Assembly (NCBI RefSeq): GCF_000219625.1 | Contig: NC_018206.1 | Coordinates: 1,054,001-1,118,000 of the forward strand | Source of the DNA: Zymoseptoria tritici IPO323 | Lineage: Eukaryota; Ascomycota; Dothideomycetes; Mycosphaerellales; Mycosphaerellaceae | DNA: 64,000 nucleotides | Direction: 5' to 3' | Shown here: positions 47,387 to 58,589 of the stretch, piece after piece | Layout: each line of letters begins with the position of its first letter | Position numbering within the stretch: position 1 is the stretch's first letter | The notes under the pieces: generated by a model | What the model saw: the letters and a program-made list of their open reading frames with translations, nothing else | The model's database searches: none | Told to the model about the DNA's origin: nothing | Position numbers and translations under genes: made by a program

Positions 47387-48212
47387 GACGGCCGAACAGA
47401 CTGCACCTTCACGCGGTAGCCGTCGTAAGTACCTTCCTTAGAAGGGAAACTAAGACAGTCTAGAAGAAACCTCCTCGAAAACCTCTTAAAATCCGCCCGA
47501 AATCCTTCTCGAAATCCGCCTCGAAACACAAGCTACAGAATAATAGCACGATTCGAACGAATAGCTCTCTACGCTACGAATAAGAAGAAGAAGAAGAAGA
47601 AGAAGAGGCAGTCTACTCTGTCCTATACGCGCACCTCCTCGAAATCCGAATCGAAATCGCATGTCCCTTCTCTAGTAGAGACGTCGTTGCCCTCGAAAGG
47701 AAGCATATATACACTTTAAAGAGCTAGAACTTAGTAGAATCTACAACTCTGCGATTAACCTGCGTAGCTGTATGCGTTTAGAAGCGGCATACAGTTCTAC
47801 AAAGGCATATTAAGGACAAGAGAAAGAGATAGCGGGTTAGATAGCTGCTTGCGTAGCTGCTTACGCAGCTACGTCGCTCCTGCACTGCTTTTTGCACTAT
47901 AATGCATTTCCTCTCTCTCTCTTTCGAATTCGCAGCGTACGTGCGAAGCGGAAGGATCCGCTAAAAATTCTGCAAAAAGCTTAGCGCGAAAATTCTACAG
48001 CCCCGGCTATACGACACTCGTTGGATTTCCTTTGTTTTGCGCTGCTTTTAAAGTCCTTTGGCATTTTGCCTTAGGTACGGGGTTTCCCCTAAGGTTAAAG
48101 AATACCGAAAGAATTTAATTGTAAATAGATCTAATGCCTTGCTTACAAGGCCGTCCTACATAGTCTTGGACTCCAAAAGGACGTAAATGGAACAAACAAA
48201 CAAAACAAACAA
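47387..48212 (+). mobile_element. SINE-like retroposon, copy A (826 bp)
   Basis: ACCACTACTATTG occurs at 47374-47386 and 48213-48225, a 13-bp target duplication. The body starts GACGGCCGAACAGACTGCAC and ends GGACGTAAATGGAACAAACAAAC with an (AAAC)n tail, as expected for target-primed reverse transcription. It is non-coding. A GAA microsatellite (about 47580-47608) expands this copy relative to copy B. The autonomous partner is not in the window. Confidence 0.87.
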
Positions 48213-48468
48213 ACCACTACTATTGTCGCCAATTGCTTGTATTGTCGCTATACAGCTGCGCTAGTTACTCTAATTATTAACAATTATATATAAGTGCGCG
48301 ACAATACGCGGTTTGCGCAGATAAGTATTATTAACACCGCTTTTCTTCGACTCTTATTAACACTACTACTTCCACCACTCTACCGCGCGCGCTCGCAGCT
48401 CGCTCGTTACACAATATACACCGCTCGCAATATCGCACCCTCGCGCGTACGTAAAAATAGCTAGTTAG

Positions 48469-49283
48469 ATGCTACTTAATACGGAACTTAGTAAGGCTCG
48501 CGACCCTAATCGCCTGCGCGGACTCTCTCTCTCTGACGACAACGACGATAAGCTAGCGACTACATCTACTACAGCTATCGCTCCTACTCCTCAGCTACCT
48601 GCCGACCTTCTCGTCTACGACAAGCCTACTACGGCTACCTCTAAAGACTTCTAGTACATCTCCGACCTCTAATAGAACGATACCCTCGTTAGAGTATAGA
48701 GTAGCAATAAAAACACTAAGAAGAGCGGACGTCAGATGCTTATAAGATACGATTATGTATATAGAGTTATAGAGACGGACGAAGATAATGTAGCTCGCAC
48801 AGCTCTTAGTAAGGCTCGTAGGCTAATAAAAAAAAACAGGCATTCCGGCGGTTACCGAGTACGGCTAGTATAAGGATCGCGGACTCGAGTGTAAGACTTC
48901 TACGACTCTCCCTGCCTACGCCTACTACTACTATAAGGGCAAGCCTCCGTATTTTGCTAGAGATTAGGTTAAGATTAAGGAGGAGCCGGTAGAAAAGAAG
49001 TCTATATTAAAGGAGGTAGTTAGTAGTATGCGAGGTAAGATAAATAAGGCGCAGGACAAGATCGCTACGTTAGAGTCGGAGGTGTCGGATTTGAAGCGTA
49101 AGATCAGCGGTTTAAGGGGCTTAAAAGGTTAGCTAAAGGAGGAGCTAATTAAGGAGATTATAGACGAGGTTAATAACGTACGGAGCAAGTCAAAGGCTGC
49201 TATTACTAAGATTAAGTAGTCGGTGTTGTAGTATTAGCGTGCTATTAACAAGAAGTTCGGTAGACTAGGCGTAATAGATTAAT
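48469..49283 (+). pseudogene. Transposon accessory gene with coiled coil, unknown function
   Basis: ATG at 48469 opens a frame with a Ser/Thr/Pro-rich N-terminus (LSLSDDNDDKLATTST, PQLPADLLVYDKP) and a central region ending ARRLIKK at the nine-A run 48828-48836. There the frame shifts by one and continues sensibly as TGIPAVTEYGWYKDRGLECKT, an acidic/basic linker and a heptad-rich coiled coil (KAQDKIATLESEVSDLKRKI, about 49035-49110). About 270 residues in total. Two or three RIP-type stops occur. It lies in the left third of the transposon, opposite in strand to the transposase. No family recognised; a DNA-binding or oligomerising accessory role is only a guess. Confidence 0.55.
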
Positions 49284-49591
49284 AGATAGATCGATTTAGC
49301 CTGCGAGCTCTCCGCGAGCCTTGCGAGCCTGCACGTTAATACCTAAATAAATGCGTTAGTTGCTGTATATCTCCTTAAATCCCTCGTTTTCACGCTTACG
49401 AGCTAGCCGTTTTGGCCTACGAGCACGCCGCGAGCCGTTTTTAAGGAAGAGAATTAAGATATTAAGCTATTAAGATATAAAGATATAAGATACACGTTTA
49501 TTGCTCCTTCTAGCTACGAGCTATTCCGTTTAGTCCGCGAGCACGCAACGAGCGAGTCGTCGGTAGCGTATATTTATTAGATTCGTGTATA

Positions 49592-51624
49592 TTAGTCCTT
49601 CTGGTTAGCCCTGCCCTTCTCGGTAAGCTTAATAGTCCGCTCGCTCCGTCTAGTGCTAACAACTACCGGCTCGTTAACCTTCTTCTTCTTCTTCTTTATC
49701 TTCTGCTGCTAAACGACCGGCTCGGCGACCTCCTCTAGCATCTCCAAACCCCCTTAACTAGCGGCGTTAGCAGCAGTAGTAGCAGCACTACTAGGCTCCT
49801 TCGCCTTCGACTTTAATTAAGGCGTTAGCGTCGTCGTTGTCGCTAACGAAGAGGGCATCGTCGAGCCCGAAGGGATCGCTAGCGCACTAGCTACTGCGGA
49901 GGTAATTGTCGAAGATGCACTATTCTCCTTAGCTCGGTTCGCGGTAGCTTCCTTAGCCCTTACTATATTATCTAAGCTGTCCGTGTTAGGGTCGAGCAGA
50001 ATATAGTCGTTAGGCTAGCTTACCGGCGATAATTAGAGGTCGCGGCTAGTAGGGCGTTTAGAGCTAGAGCGTTGCTACTAAGGCAGAGGGCTAGAGCGCT
50101 CCGGATCCTGCGAGGAGCTAAGGGCAGTGCGAGCTACACGAGAACGGCTTGCGAGCCCTGCGGACTAATCTACGAGCGCCTTGCTGTTACTGCCGGACGG
50201 GCCTGTGTCTATTACAAGGTAGCGTACTTCCGGTGCGAGCTAGCTTACGAGCAGGTAACTCTGGCCTACGAGGACTTTCTTGCCGTCGACGCTAGTATAG
50301 CTATTAGTCTATATAAACGGATAGTAAATAACGCCGTCCTTGTCCTTAAATACACGACCGTTAGGGTGTAGGACAGTGCTATTAGTCTGTACACTATAGC
50401 TAATTACATACTTAAATGTAGGTCTACTGTCCTTCTTTATAGAGCGTTTAAGGTGCTAATACATCTAGCCGCTGTCGTCCGCGTTCTTAGAGCTAGGCTT
50501 AAGGTCGCCTTGCTCGTTAGCCTTTACGTAGATAACATAAGTAATCCGGACGTTCGCGGAAGGAGTCTTAAGGCCTATCTTCGGATTAAAGAGCTATAGC
50601 ATCCTAAGCGTAGTGTCCGCCGTGGCGAGGTTAGTATTACCGAGCTTAATAGGCTGGCCCTTGCTATACTCCTTCGTAAGGTAGATGTCGTAGTAGGGCT
50701 TCTGTAGCCGCTTCCTCGCAGTTATGCTCTCGTTTAAGAGATACTGTAGGAAGACATTACTACGTTTCTCCTTATTAGCGTCCTTAAGGAGCTTGTCTAT
50801 TACAGCGACAGTGCCTTAGGCTAACTATATGTATTTATTGCGGCGACTGGAATACTTAGCTACTACGTCCTTATTATCGCTTAGATCTTCTATGTCGATA
50901 GTGTTAATAGTGCACTTAATAGAGAAGATCGGCAACGACTTCTCCTTATCGTCCTTCTCCTTCTCGGTAGTAGCCTTCTCGGTAGCAGCCTTCTTCGCAC
51001 TCTTAGAGTTCGCTAGTATAGCCTTAATGCGATTAGCCTCCTTAAGTAAGTTGGCGGTAGCGTTAGGCGTCTCGCGGGCCTTCGTCTTAGCCGTCTTCTT
51101 TATCTCCGTGTTAGCACGGCTCTACGGAATAAAGAACCCCTTGCGAGCGCTAGAGCTAGGAGGGGTAGGCTCGCGTTCGCTCGCAGGCTCGTCGTCGTCG
51201 CTCGTAGGAGCTCGTAAGGGTAGAGGGCAGCCGCAGAAGCCACAGTTTTCATCGCCGAGGTTAGTATAAGAGGTATAGGGTAGAGCCGCAGGATTACGGC
51301 AGAACTAAAGGGTAGCTATTAGACGGCTATATACACAAGGGACGGTAGTAAGCAAGAGGAAGAGGAAGAGCAGGAGGGCGTAACCTTGTATATAGCTTAG
51401 TCGAATGCAAAGCTATTAGTACGGAAGAAGTCCCTTATACGGTTACGCGGCTGTAACTTAGCGCCCTTCGGAGGGGTCTAAAACTCTGCAAGGTTATTGC
51501 TAGCGGCAAGGTAACGAGTAGCAGCATCGCGGAGGTAGAGATATGCATCTACATAGATCTTATCCTCGTCGGCGTCCAGCTCGCGACTATCTAGCGTCGC
51601 TGGATAGCTACTAGCTACTAGCAT
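49592..51624 (-). pseudogene. Transposon accessory gene 2, long Lys-rich protein
   Basis: On the minus strand MLVASSYPATLDSREL (51624) begins a largely open frame of roughly 650 residues. Recognisable stretches are DAYLYLRDAATRYLAASNN, KARETPNATANLLKEANRIKAIL, a Lys/Glu-rich segment (KATTEKEKDDKEK), IKCTINTIDIEDLSDNKDVVAKYSSRRNKYI, LKDANKEKRSNVFLQYLLNES, HPNGRVFKDKDGVIYYPF and a C-terminal basic tail ending LTEKGRANQKD before TAA near 49592. The total length is not a multiple of three, so an intron or frameshift lies inside. Stops are few. I do not recognise a domain. The position next to the transposase suggests a role in the same transposition system. Confidence 0.55.
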
Positions 51625-51839
51625 CTCGGAAGCCTATAGCAGAGTCGGCGGAGGAAGGTATATAAGAAGATCTGTAAATAGTTAGCTCGCTCGCCATCGC
51701 TCGTAAAACGCTCGCAACGCTAGTAGGTTAAGAAGCTAGCCTGCAAGCTTATAATCCCTACACCGCTCCTTAACCCTAGTCGTCTCGCAACCGCTCGCAA
51801 CCGCTCGCGAGCCGCTCGCGCGTAGGGGAATACTAACCG

Positions 51840-54098
51840 AACTAAGTATACTAATCTACTATCCGCTTAACACGCGGATGCTCTACGTCGAGGTATATTC
51901 CGCGATCCTCTACGCTATTAGGAGGGTAGTCGTAGTTGTAAGCCGGAATACTAGGCAAGTGCCCTAGGACTTTAGCCTACTTTCGAATAGCGTAGTCGTT
52001 ATAGTTATTAATAAACTACTCGACCGTGAACCGGAGGATTAGAACGTAGACCGCAAGGAATGCTATACAGTCAGCCCTGCTATCCTCGCTATAGAGCTCT
52101 TCGTCGCGAAGCCGGTAGAAGGCATTACGCTATCGATTCTATACTACAGCTGCACTAAGACCCTAGAAGCGCTCGATCGTTTAATTACCCTTGCTCGTTG
52201 TATACCAGAAGCTATCGCGGAACTTAATACTCTAACCCTCCTAGAGTTTATAGCAGAAGAGGTGTATATTAGCTATTATAGGAGTCTCTACACCGTAATC
52301 CGCCCGTATAATCTATGTATAAATTAAGTTAGCAGAGCTACGAGCATAGCACAACCGGTTGCGAGCCTACCTATAGCGTAAAGCCGAGTTCTCGGACTGT
52401 ATCTAAATACTACTTAGAAACTAAGAAGACCGTCTTAGCTATAGTGCCTACGTAGATTTATATAATCTTCCGTATAAATACATCGATACAGGCGTAAAAG
52501 TAGATGCTAAAGGTCTCGAACTTGTAGTAGGCATCTACTAACTATATATAATTAGGGCCCTTAGCCTTTAGACGACTGTGCTAGACTAGCTCCTAAGCAC
52601 CCCTCCGGCGGCGTGCATTATAACCTACAGGATTAAGGGAATACGCGATGTAAGATATACGATTCCTGCGAGTAGGCGAGCGTTAGCGTACGAGCTAGGC
52701 GGAGGAGTTTTCGAGCAAGGGGAGTAGCGTAAATTAGGGTTTACGAGCGGACGAATCCAGCCTGCGAGGAGAGGATCCAGCTTGCGAGCGTGCTTACGAG
52801 CGTGCTTACGAGCGTGTATACAGACCTTCCTATAAGGTGGAAATCCTTCCGCAGGTTCCTTACTAACCGCTTATATCTATAGTCGTCTATAGCACCGCCT
52901 GCAATCGTCCCCCTTAACGCTATCCGTATAACCTTATTGTGCTCTAGCTGCTTATCTTTTAGAACCTTTCGATATAAGCCCAGCTGCTTCCGAATCGTCC
53001 GTAACTGCCCTAATAACAGCTTAAAACCGTCCTTCCTTAAGCACCTTAAGAGCCTCTTAGACGGCCGAACAGACTGCACCTTCACGCGGTGGCCGTCGTA
53101 AGTACCTTCCTTAGAAGGGAAACCAAGACAGTCTGGAAGAAGAAACCTCCTCGAAAACCTCTTAAAATCCGCCCGAAATCCTTCTCGAAATCCGCCTCGA
53201 AATACAAGCTATAACAGAACAACGGCACGATTCGAACGAACAGCCCTCTACGAACGAGAAGAAGCAGTCTACTCTATCCTATACGCGCATCTTCTCGAAA
53301 TCCGAATCGAAATCGCATGTCCCTAGAGACGTCGTCGCCCTCGAAAGGAAGCATACATATACTTTAAAGAGCTAGAACTTAGTAGAATCTATAACTCTGC
53401 GATTAACCTACGTTGTCGTAGATAGAACTACTACTACGATACTACAAAGGCATATTAAGGACAAGAGAAGGCAGCGAGTTAGACAGCTACTTTTGCACTA
53501 CTTTTACACGGCATTTTGCACTACTTTTGCACTACATTTCGAATTCGTAGCGTACGAAGCGGAAGGATCCGCTAAAAATTCTACAAAAAGCTTAGCGCGA
53601 AAATTCTGCAGCCCTAGCTACAGACAACGACACTCGTTAATTTCCTTTGTCTTACATTTGTTTAAAGTCCTTTAGCATTGCCTTAGGCACGGGGTTTCCC
53701 CTAAGGTCAAAGAATATTAAAAGAATTTTGATTATAAATAGATCTACTGCCTTGCTTGCAAGGCCGTCCTACATAGTCATAGACTCCAAAAGGACGTAAA
53801 TGGAACAAACAAACAAACAAACAAAAACAATAAGAGCCTCTTATCCTTAATATCCTATTTCTAGAAAAGCTCCTTAATCCTTATATATAGTAGTGCCCTA
53901 TATTCCTCCGCTAGACACAGCTTTAGCTACGTTAATAGCTCCTATCTAGCTAGTATCCTTCGAAAGGTGCAAGGCTCGATATCTACGTTCTTCTCTTGCC
54001 TTAGCTAGTCGATAACCTAGCTATAAGTCTACTCGGAGACTCTAAGTAGGAGCTTAATCTCGGCTTGGAGGTAGTCGATATTAAGGGCGGTTCGAGGC
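51840..54098 (-). pseudogene. DDE integrase-core transposase, split by SINE-like copy B
   Basis: Start MPRTALNIDYLQAEIKLLL (54098) leads into an HTH-like region (CTFRRILARWELL; then RCLRKDGFKLLLGQLRTIRKQLGLYRK after the insert). The catalytic core begins GPNYIWLVDAYYKFETF with the first Asp at 52533-52535, then YACIDVFIRKIIWIYVG and YLDTVRELGF. After a frame change (intron or shift near 52380) come IIRADYGVET with the second Asp at 52298-52300 and TIERFWG with the Glu at 52172-52174, then a C-terminal domain ending near 51845. This is the fungal integrase-catalytic-domain family. All three acidic residues survive; several TAG stops replace Trp/Gln. Confidence 0.82.
53060..53830 (+). mobile_element. 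SINE-like retroposon, copy B (771 bp)
   Basis: TAAGAGCCTCTTA is duplicated at 53047-53059 and 53831-53843. The body is collinear with copy A, with short indels, and ends in (AAAC)n. It interrupts the transposase between KDKRLL and RCLRKDGF; deleting the insert with one duplication restores a continuous frame. Confidence 0.9.
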
Positions 54099-54236
54099 AT
54101 TGTAGGGCGGCGAGGGCGGTAAGGGTAGTAATTAAAGGAAGAAGAAGAACGCTGTTGCGAGCAAGAGAGGTAGACGTTGCGAGCGCTTAGTAAGCGTTAG
54201 CAGAGCAACATTGCAATAGCGATAAAACGAGGTTTT

Positions 54237-54319
54237 GAGAAATGAGGTGTAGTGACCTACATGAACATATGGGCCGCGATCGGTGGGCCATTTGAAGCTC
54301 CGTCATTGTAGACACAGCC
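54237..54319 (-). repeat. Right terminal inverted repeat of the 7.8 kb transposon
   Basis: Continuous 83-base terminal repeat ending GACACAGCC, followed by CTGATGGC (54320-54327). Confidence 0.85.
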
Positions 54320-54380
54320 CTGATGGCTCGTATACACCCCGGATGAACGCTCAAGCGTACCTGCATCACGTTGTGAGACC

Positions 54381-56419
54381 ATGACAGACGCTCTGCATCT
54401 GCAAGCCTGTCAGAGATGTCGTGCTCGCAAAGTTCGATGCAGCAAAGAGGCGCCTCAGTGTCAGACGTGCAAGAAAGCACAGGTGGAGTGTGTGTTTCTT
54501 GACAATCCCACGGGCGAGAGATATACGCGACAGTACGATTCGATCCGAGTGGATTTGCGAACGACGCTAATCGGCATGCAGAGATAGCAGAGCTGGAGTC
54601 TCGCGAGGCCGAACTTCGTGCTGCTATCGACTCGCCTCCCGATGTCGCCACAGCGAGGAGACCACGAACCATTTCCCAAGCTCCCGCTGTCTCGAGCCAT
54701 GCTGCTGACGGAACTCCTGGTCGTCAAGACCTCGAGATCATCTTCTCGAGCCCGCGGTTCCAACCAGATCTGTTGAAGAGATTACTGGCTCGTGAGAACA
54801 TACAGCAGCCAGATGTAGGACCTGCAGAACTGCCATCAATGGATCTGGCTGAGTTCTTGGTGATGACTTAGTATGTGTGCCGCTTCATTTCGAAGACCAT
54901 CTACTGATCCCAGCACAGCATGAACGAGTCCCATGTGCAGAAGCCGTTCCTTCTGACAGACTACGTGGCCAACCTCGTGCAGGAGATCTATTCCCATACT
55001 CCGCCCGAAGCAAGTGATGCACAAGACCTGTTCCGTCTCTACATGATCTGTGCCATCTCGGCAGTACCTCTTCGGCGTAGAGGCTTGGAGCAGCAACATC
55101 CCTACAGCTTCTTTCTCGCAGCCAGCGCTTACTTCGACAAAGTCAACTTCAGCAGCGGCGTGGAGGCCCTGCAAAATCTCTTCTTATTGGCTCGCTTTGC
55201 TGTATATTTCCACATCGGTGCGATGTATGAGCCTAAATCTCGTGCATTCATGCTGACTTTAACTAGGTGCATCGACATGGGAACTCGGAAGAATCTGTAT
55301 CGGCATCTGTATCGAGCAGGAAATGCATCTGCCTCCACTGTTCGAAATCCCGCCGCTTGAGGAGCAACATCGCAGGAGACTTTTTTTGGGAGAGCTACGT
55401 CTTGGACCGACACAGCGCAACGGTGCTAGGTAGACCATTCGCGATACTGGACGATGACATCGAGGTCGAGCTACCTGTCAACATGTCCGACCACGATCTG
55501 GCAATACTGAAGCCGATAACACTGGATCATGTTCCTCAGAATTTGGAGAATTCAACGTCGCCAATGGCAGTCTTTGTCTACTTGACTTTATGCGGCTACG
55601 CCGCATCACTTCCCGCGTTCAGCGAGCCTTCTTCGCCAGCACGAAAGCAAAGTCCTCCGTCTCCCAGAACTCGCCAGTACAGCATGCGACGGACTTCTCT
55701 GAGGTGTACGATAAGCTCCAAAAGCTTCTGGACGAGCTGGAGGAGTGGCGCCATGATGCTCCGATGTTCACCGACATGACCGCCTTTTATCAAGCCCAGG
55801 CCTGGTACGACTTTCTCTGGGAGAAAGAACGCCTCCTGCTACTCCGAGGGGCAATGAACGACATCTCTGCAAGATGCGGCTCGATGCCGCGCGAGCTCTC
55901 AAAATCCTGCTGCGATTGTGCCACGAAAGTCATCACGCTGTACTCCGACATGTTCTGGCCAAAGCAAAACAACGCAACAAGACACTACTTTCAGACCCTT
56001 CTCGCTGCCGGCTTGCTTGTGGCTTATCTCTCCTCCCATCTCGGACGACTGGACCGCTCGATAACGGTACAAACGCTTTAGGAACCATATTCGATGAGGT
56101 CAAAGCAACACTTCTCACTTGCAGCCAGCTCCTCCAATCCCTCAGCGAGGAAATGACAGATGCGAGACCGTACGCCACAGTCTTCGAGCTCATTCGCGAA
56201 ATGACGTGCTCCGGTTGGAAAGCGTACAAGCAGGCAGCTGTATCTTCTATCGACGAGATGGACGCACTGGACTTGAGCATGGCCACAAACTTACCAGACT
56301 GGTCATACTCTCCGGGATACCTCTTCGCCGGCGTGGAAGCCTATGTCAATCACTTCGCCACCGGAGACTTTGCCACAGACCCAATGCTGGATCCAGTATC
56401 TTGGATGCGCGGAGTGTGA
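54381..56419 (+). pseudogene. Zn2Cys6 transcription factor with multiple frameshifts
   Basis: The binuclear cluster CQRCRARKVRCSKEAPQCQTCKKAQVEC is intact in exon 1 (54381-54548). Exon 2 (54584-54870) has a coiled coil (IAELESREAELRAAI). Exon 3 starts 54919 with YMNESHVQKPFLL. The fungal-specific factor domain then breaks: near 55381-55387 a seven-T run shifts RRRL into FFWESYVLDRH; near 55585 the frame shifts back to LRRITSRVQRAFF; near 56050-56080 it shifts again before LGTIFDEVKATLL. The end is SWMRGV. Two shifts compensate each other. Transposon ends 61 bases before the ATG. Either a recent pseudogene or a gene with assembly errors; the region 55250-55320 is also uncertain. Confidence 0.65.
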
Positions 56420-56511
56420 ACAATTCGTTTTTCAAAAAGAAATATGTACATGACGGTCTACATTGCAGTACTGTCTTCCAAGCCGTTGTCTTCATCATGA
56501 ATACAAAACGA

Positions 56512-58251
56512 TCAAGTGGCAAATCTACAAGTCGTGACCTCGCCAGAGGTTTCCTCCCGCGCATCGATGGCTTTGTTCTTTCGCAACGCCCACCATCGTG
56601 CCATCACAGCGGAAATGATGGTCAGTCCGCAGCCCACAATGATAGCGGCACCTCCAATCTGGTAGCGCAGCTCTTGGCTCCTCAAGAAGAAGTACGGCGT
56701 GAATCAGTGGCTCACACTGCTCACACAGTTGGCAATGGCAATCAGCGCCGCACGCTTCGTACGAGGCCGAGGCACCACTGTCGTCTCCCAGGAGATTTGC
56801 AAGTTCAAGCCGACGAAAGGACCAGTACAGAGAAGGAACATGGCAAAGTATCGAGCGGCGACGTTGAGTGTCGAAGTGATGAGCACGGCTCCAGCCATAC
56901 AGAAGAGGATGCTGCCGACAATATGCCAGCAGTGCTCCAGCATACGACCGCTAGACTAGGAGGGACCAAGCGTGACAATATACGCCACAGCGTACGGCGG
57001 CGCCTGGATGAGATAAGTGTTGACCTTGGAGAACCCGAAAGTATCCATAATAGACGGCAAAAAGTCCTCGAACGACTGCGCAATGATCAAAGCGAAGTGC
57101 ATCGAAGCGAACATCCACGTAAAAGGATCCTTGCACGCAAGCGCCACGTCTTCCCACATGCCGCCTTCGTCGTCTTCGAAGATTCCCCCGGCGGAGACGC
57201 AAGCGCGGTAGGATGCCATCTGGCTCTCTTCGGGTGTGAAGAAGTAGGTGCCGGTGTTGTCGGGCCAGTTGCGGATAAGCCAGAAGCCGAGACATGCGAC
57301 CGCGATGCTGACGATGCCTTCGAGGAGGATGAACCATTGCCAGGCGTGCATGTTTGCGATTCCGTCCATGTTGGTGAGGCTCCCGGCTGCGAGGAGACCG
57401 GAGAAGATGTTGCTGACGATGTTGCCCTGGTGAGGCTCCCGGCTGCGAGGAGACCGGAGAAGATGTTGCTGACGATGTTGCCCGCGTGCCAGATGCCCAT
57501 GCTGGGATATTTCAGTCTACTATGCTCAATCCACTTTCCGTCCATGTTCTTGCAACTCACCGGAGAGGGGACTCGTGCTTGGTGGTCATCAAAGACACAG
57601 CCGGGAGGAAGGGTCCTTCGGTGAAGCCGACTAAGAAGCGGCAGAGCATGAAGGCCCAAGGTGATTTCATCGCCGTCATGCAGATCGTGACGGCACTCCA
57701 CATCAACATGCAGCAGGGGAGCAGAATTTGTGGCTTTCCTTTCGCGATGATTACGTTTGCGGGGATCTGCGAGATGATGTATCCGACGTAGAAGAGGGAG
57801 ATTCCGGTGGACCATTGGACGTCGGTCATGTTGCAGTCTTCTTGCATGCCGGCGAGGCGAGCGTTGGAGACGTCTGAAGAAGGTTGAAAGGTCAGCGATG
57901 GCTCCGATGAATCGCTTGAGTATAGTCTGAGACCTGTCGTTTCACATACTGATTCGGTCGAGGTAGCTGCGGAGACGTTAACGATGATACAGGCAGCGTG
58001 TCGAGTGTGTGATCCACTCACTTCATGAGCAACATGATTGTGATGCATAGCAAGAACTTCCAATCGAGCTTCTTCACCACCTTCTTGTTCAATGCATCGA
58101 GCTCTTCCTGACTCTTGGTCTTGAGCAGGTCATATCGATTGAGAATGTTCTGCTCCAGCGTCTCGCCGTCCGTGGATTTGACATGCTCGATGGTGGTATC
58201 TTTGTCCATCGAGCCGGCCCGGATCGAGGACTGTCCACTGCCTTGACCCAT
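56512..58251 (-). pseudogene. MFS anion:cation symporter pseudogene
   Basis: Exons 58251-58022, 57966-57950, 57873-57561 and 57501 onward splice cleanly and encode a Dal5-type permease (MLLMNYLDRINVSNARLAG, FLVGFTEGPFLPAVSLMTTKHESPLR, MGIWHAGNIVSNIFSGLLAAG). A 56-bp direct duplication (57372-57427 and 57428-57483) then breaks the frame; after it LTNMDGIANMHAWQWFILLEG resumes. Two further stops replace Trp: TAG at 56956-56958 before SSGRMLEHCWHI and TGA at 56704-56706 before FTPYFF. The C-terminal region ends near 56512. Three independent lesions make it non-functional. Confidence 0.8.
57372..57483. repeat. 56-bp tandem duplication in MFS pseudogene
   Basis: Two adjacent copies of TGGTGAGGCTCCCGGCTGCG and the following 36 bases. 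Copies look identical, so the event is recent. Confidence 0.9.
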
Positions 58252-58589
58252 GTTGTTGGAAGGTATGGAGCATGGTGGTAGGATGATTCAGGTGTAATCA
58301 AGACCTGGCATGGGTCGTTGTATGGCGATACAGCCTAGTACTTATGCTCGCATCGGAGAATCTCACACAGTACTCCGCCTCTCTCCCGGATGGACGGCGG
58401 ACAACCCGAAAGGAGATCACGACTGTGCCATGTGGTGCGGAGGCATGAAGATTCTGGGGTAAACTTGGAGTTGCGGAGAAGGATTGGGGTTTTCGGACAA
58501 GGTCCACCTGGGGAGCGCAGACTTCGTTCGTCCGGCGAGAATGCGAGTTGTGATCCTTCGGAAGGCCTCCGTTCGCCTGATCAATGCCT

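Larger units (their letters stand above)
46500..54319 (-). mobile_element. 7.8 kb TIR transposon with integrase-like DDE transposase and two extra genes
   Basis: The ends read GGCTGTGTCTACAAT and its reverse complement, flanked by an exact 8-bp duplication. The terminal repeat continues inward for over 80 bases (shared blocks TTYAAATRGCCCACC, ATCGCGGCCCATATG, GTAGGTCACTACACCTCATT), but in the left end it is split by two hairpin-like inserts. Inside are a DDE transposase (minus), a long Lys-rich protein (minus) and a coiled-coil protein (plus). Two SINE-like copies with their own 13-bp duplications sit inside. Without all inserts it is about 5.4 kb. RIP-type stops affect the genes, but less densely than in the Harbinger block. 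Confidence 0.85.

Noticed and set aside
50829..51269. 146-codon plus-strand ORF inside the 7.8 kb transposon
   Set aside because: It is antisense to the Lys-rich accessory gene; the minus-strand frame is longer and more protein-like.
47387..53830. The two 0.8-kb direct repeats as LTRs of one retrotransposon
   Set aside because: Each copy has its own separate 13-bp duplication and an AAAC tail, so they are independent retroposon insertions.
46847..54298. Element boundary at GATCGCGG or CCCACC
   Set aside because: The inverted match continues outward to GGCTGTGTC and only there is an exact 8-bp duplication found.
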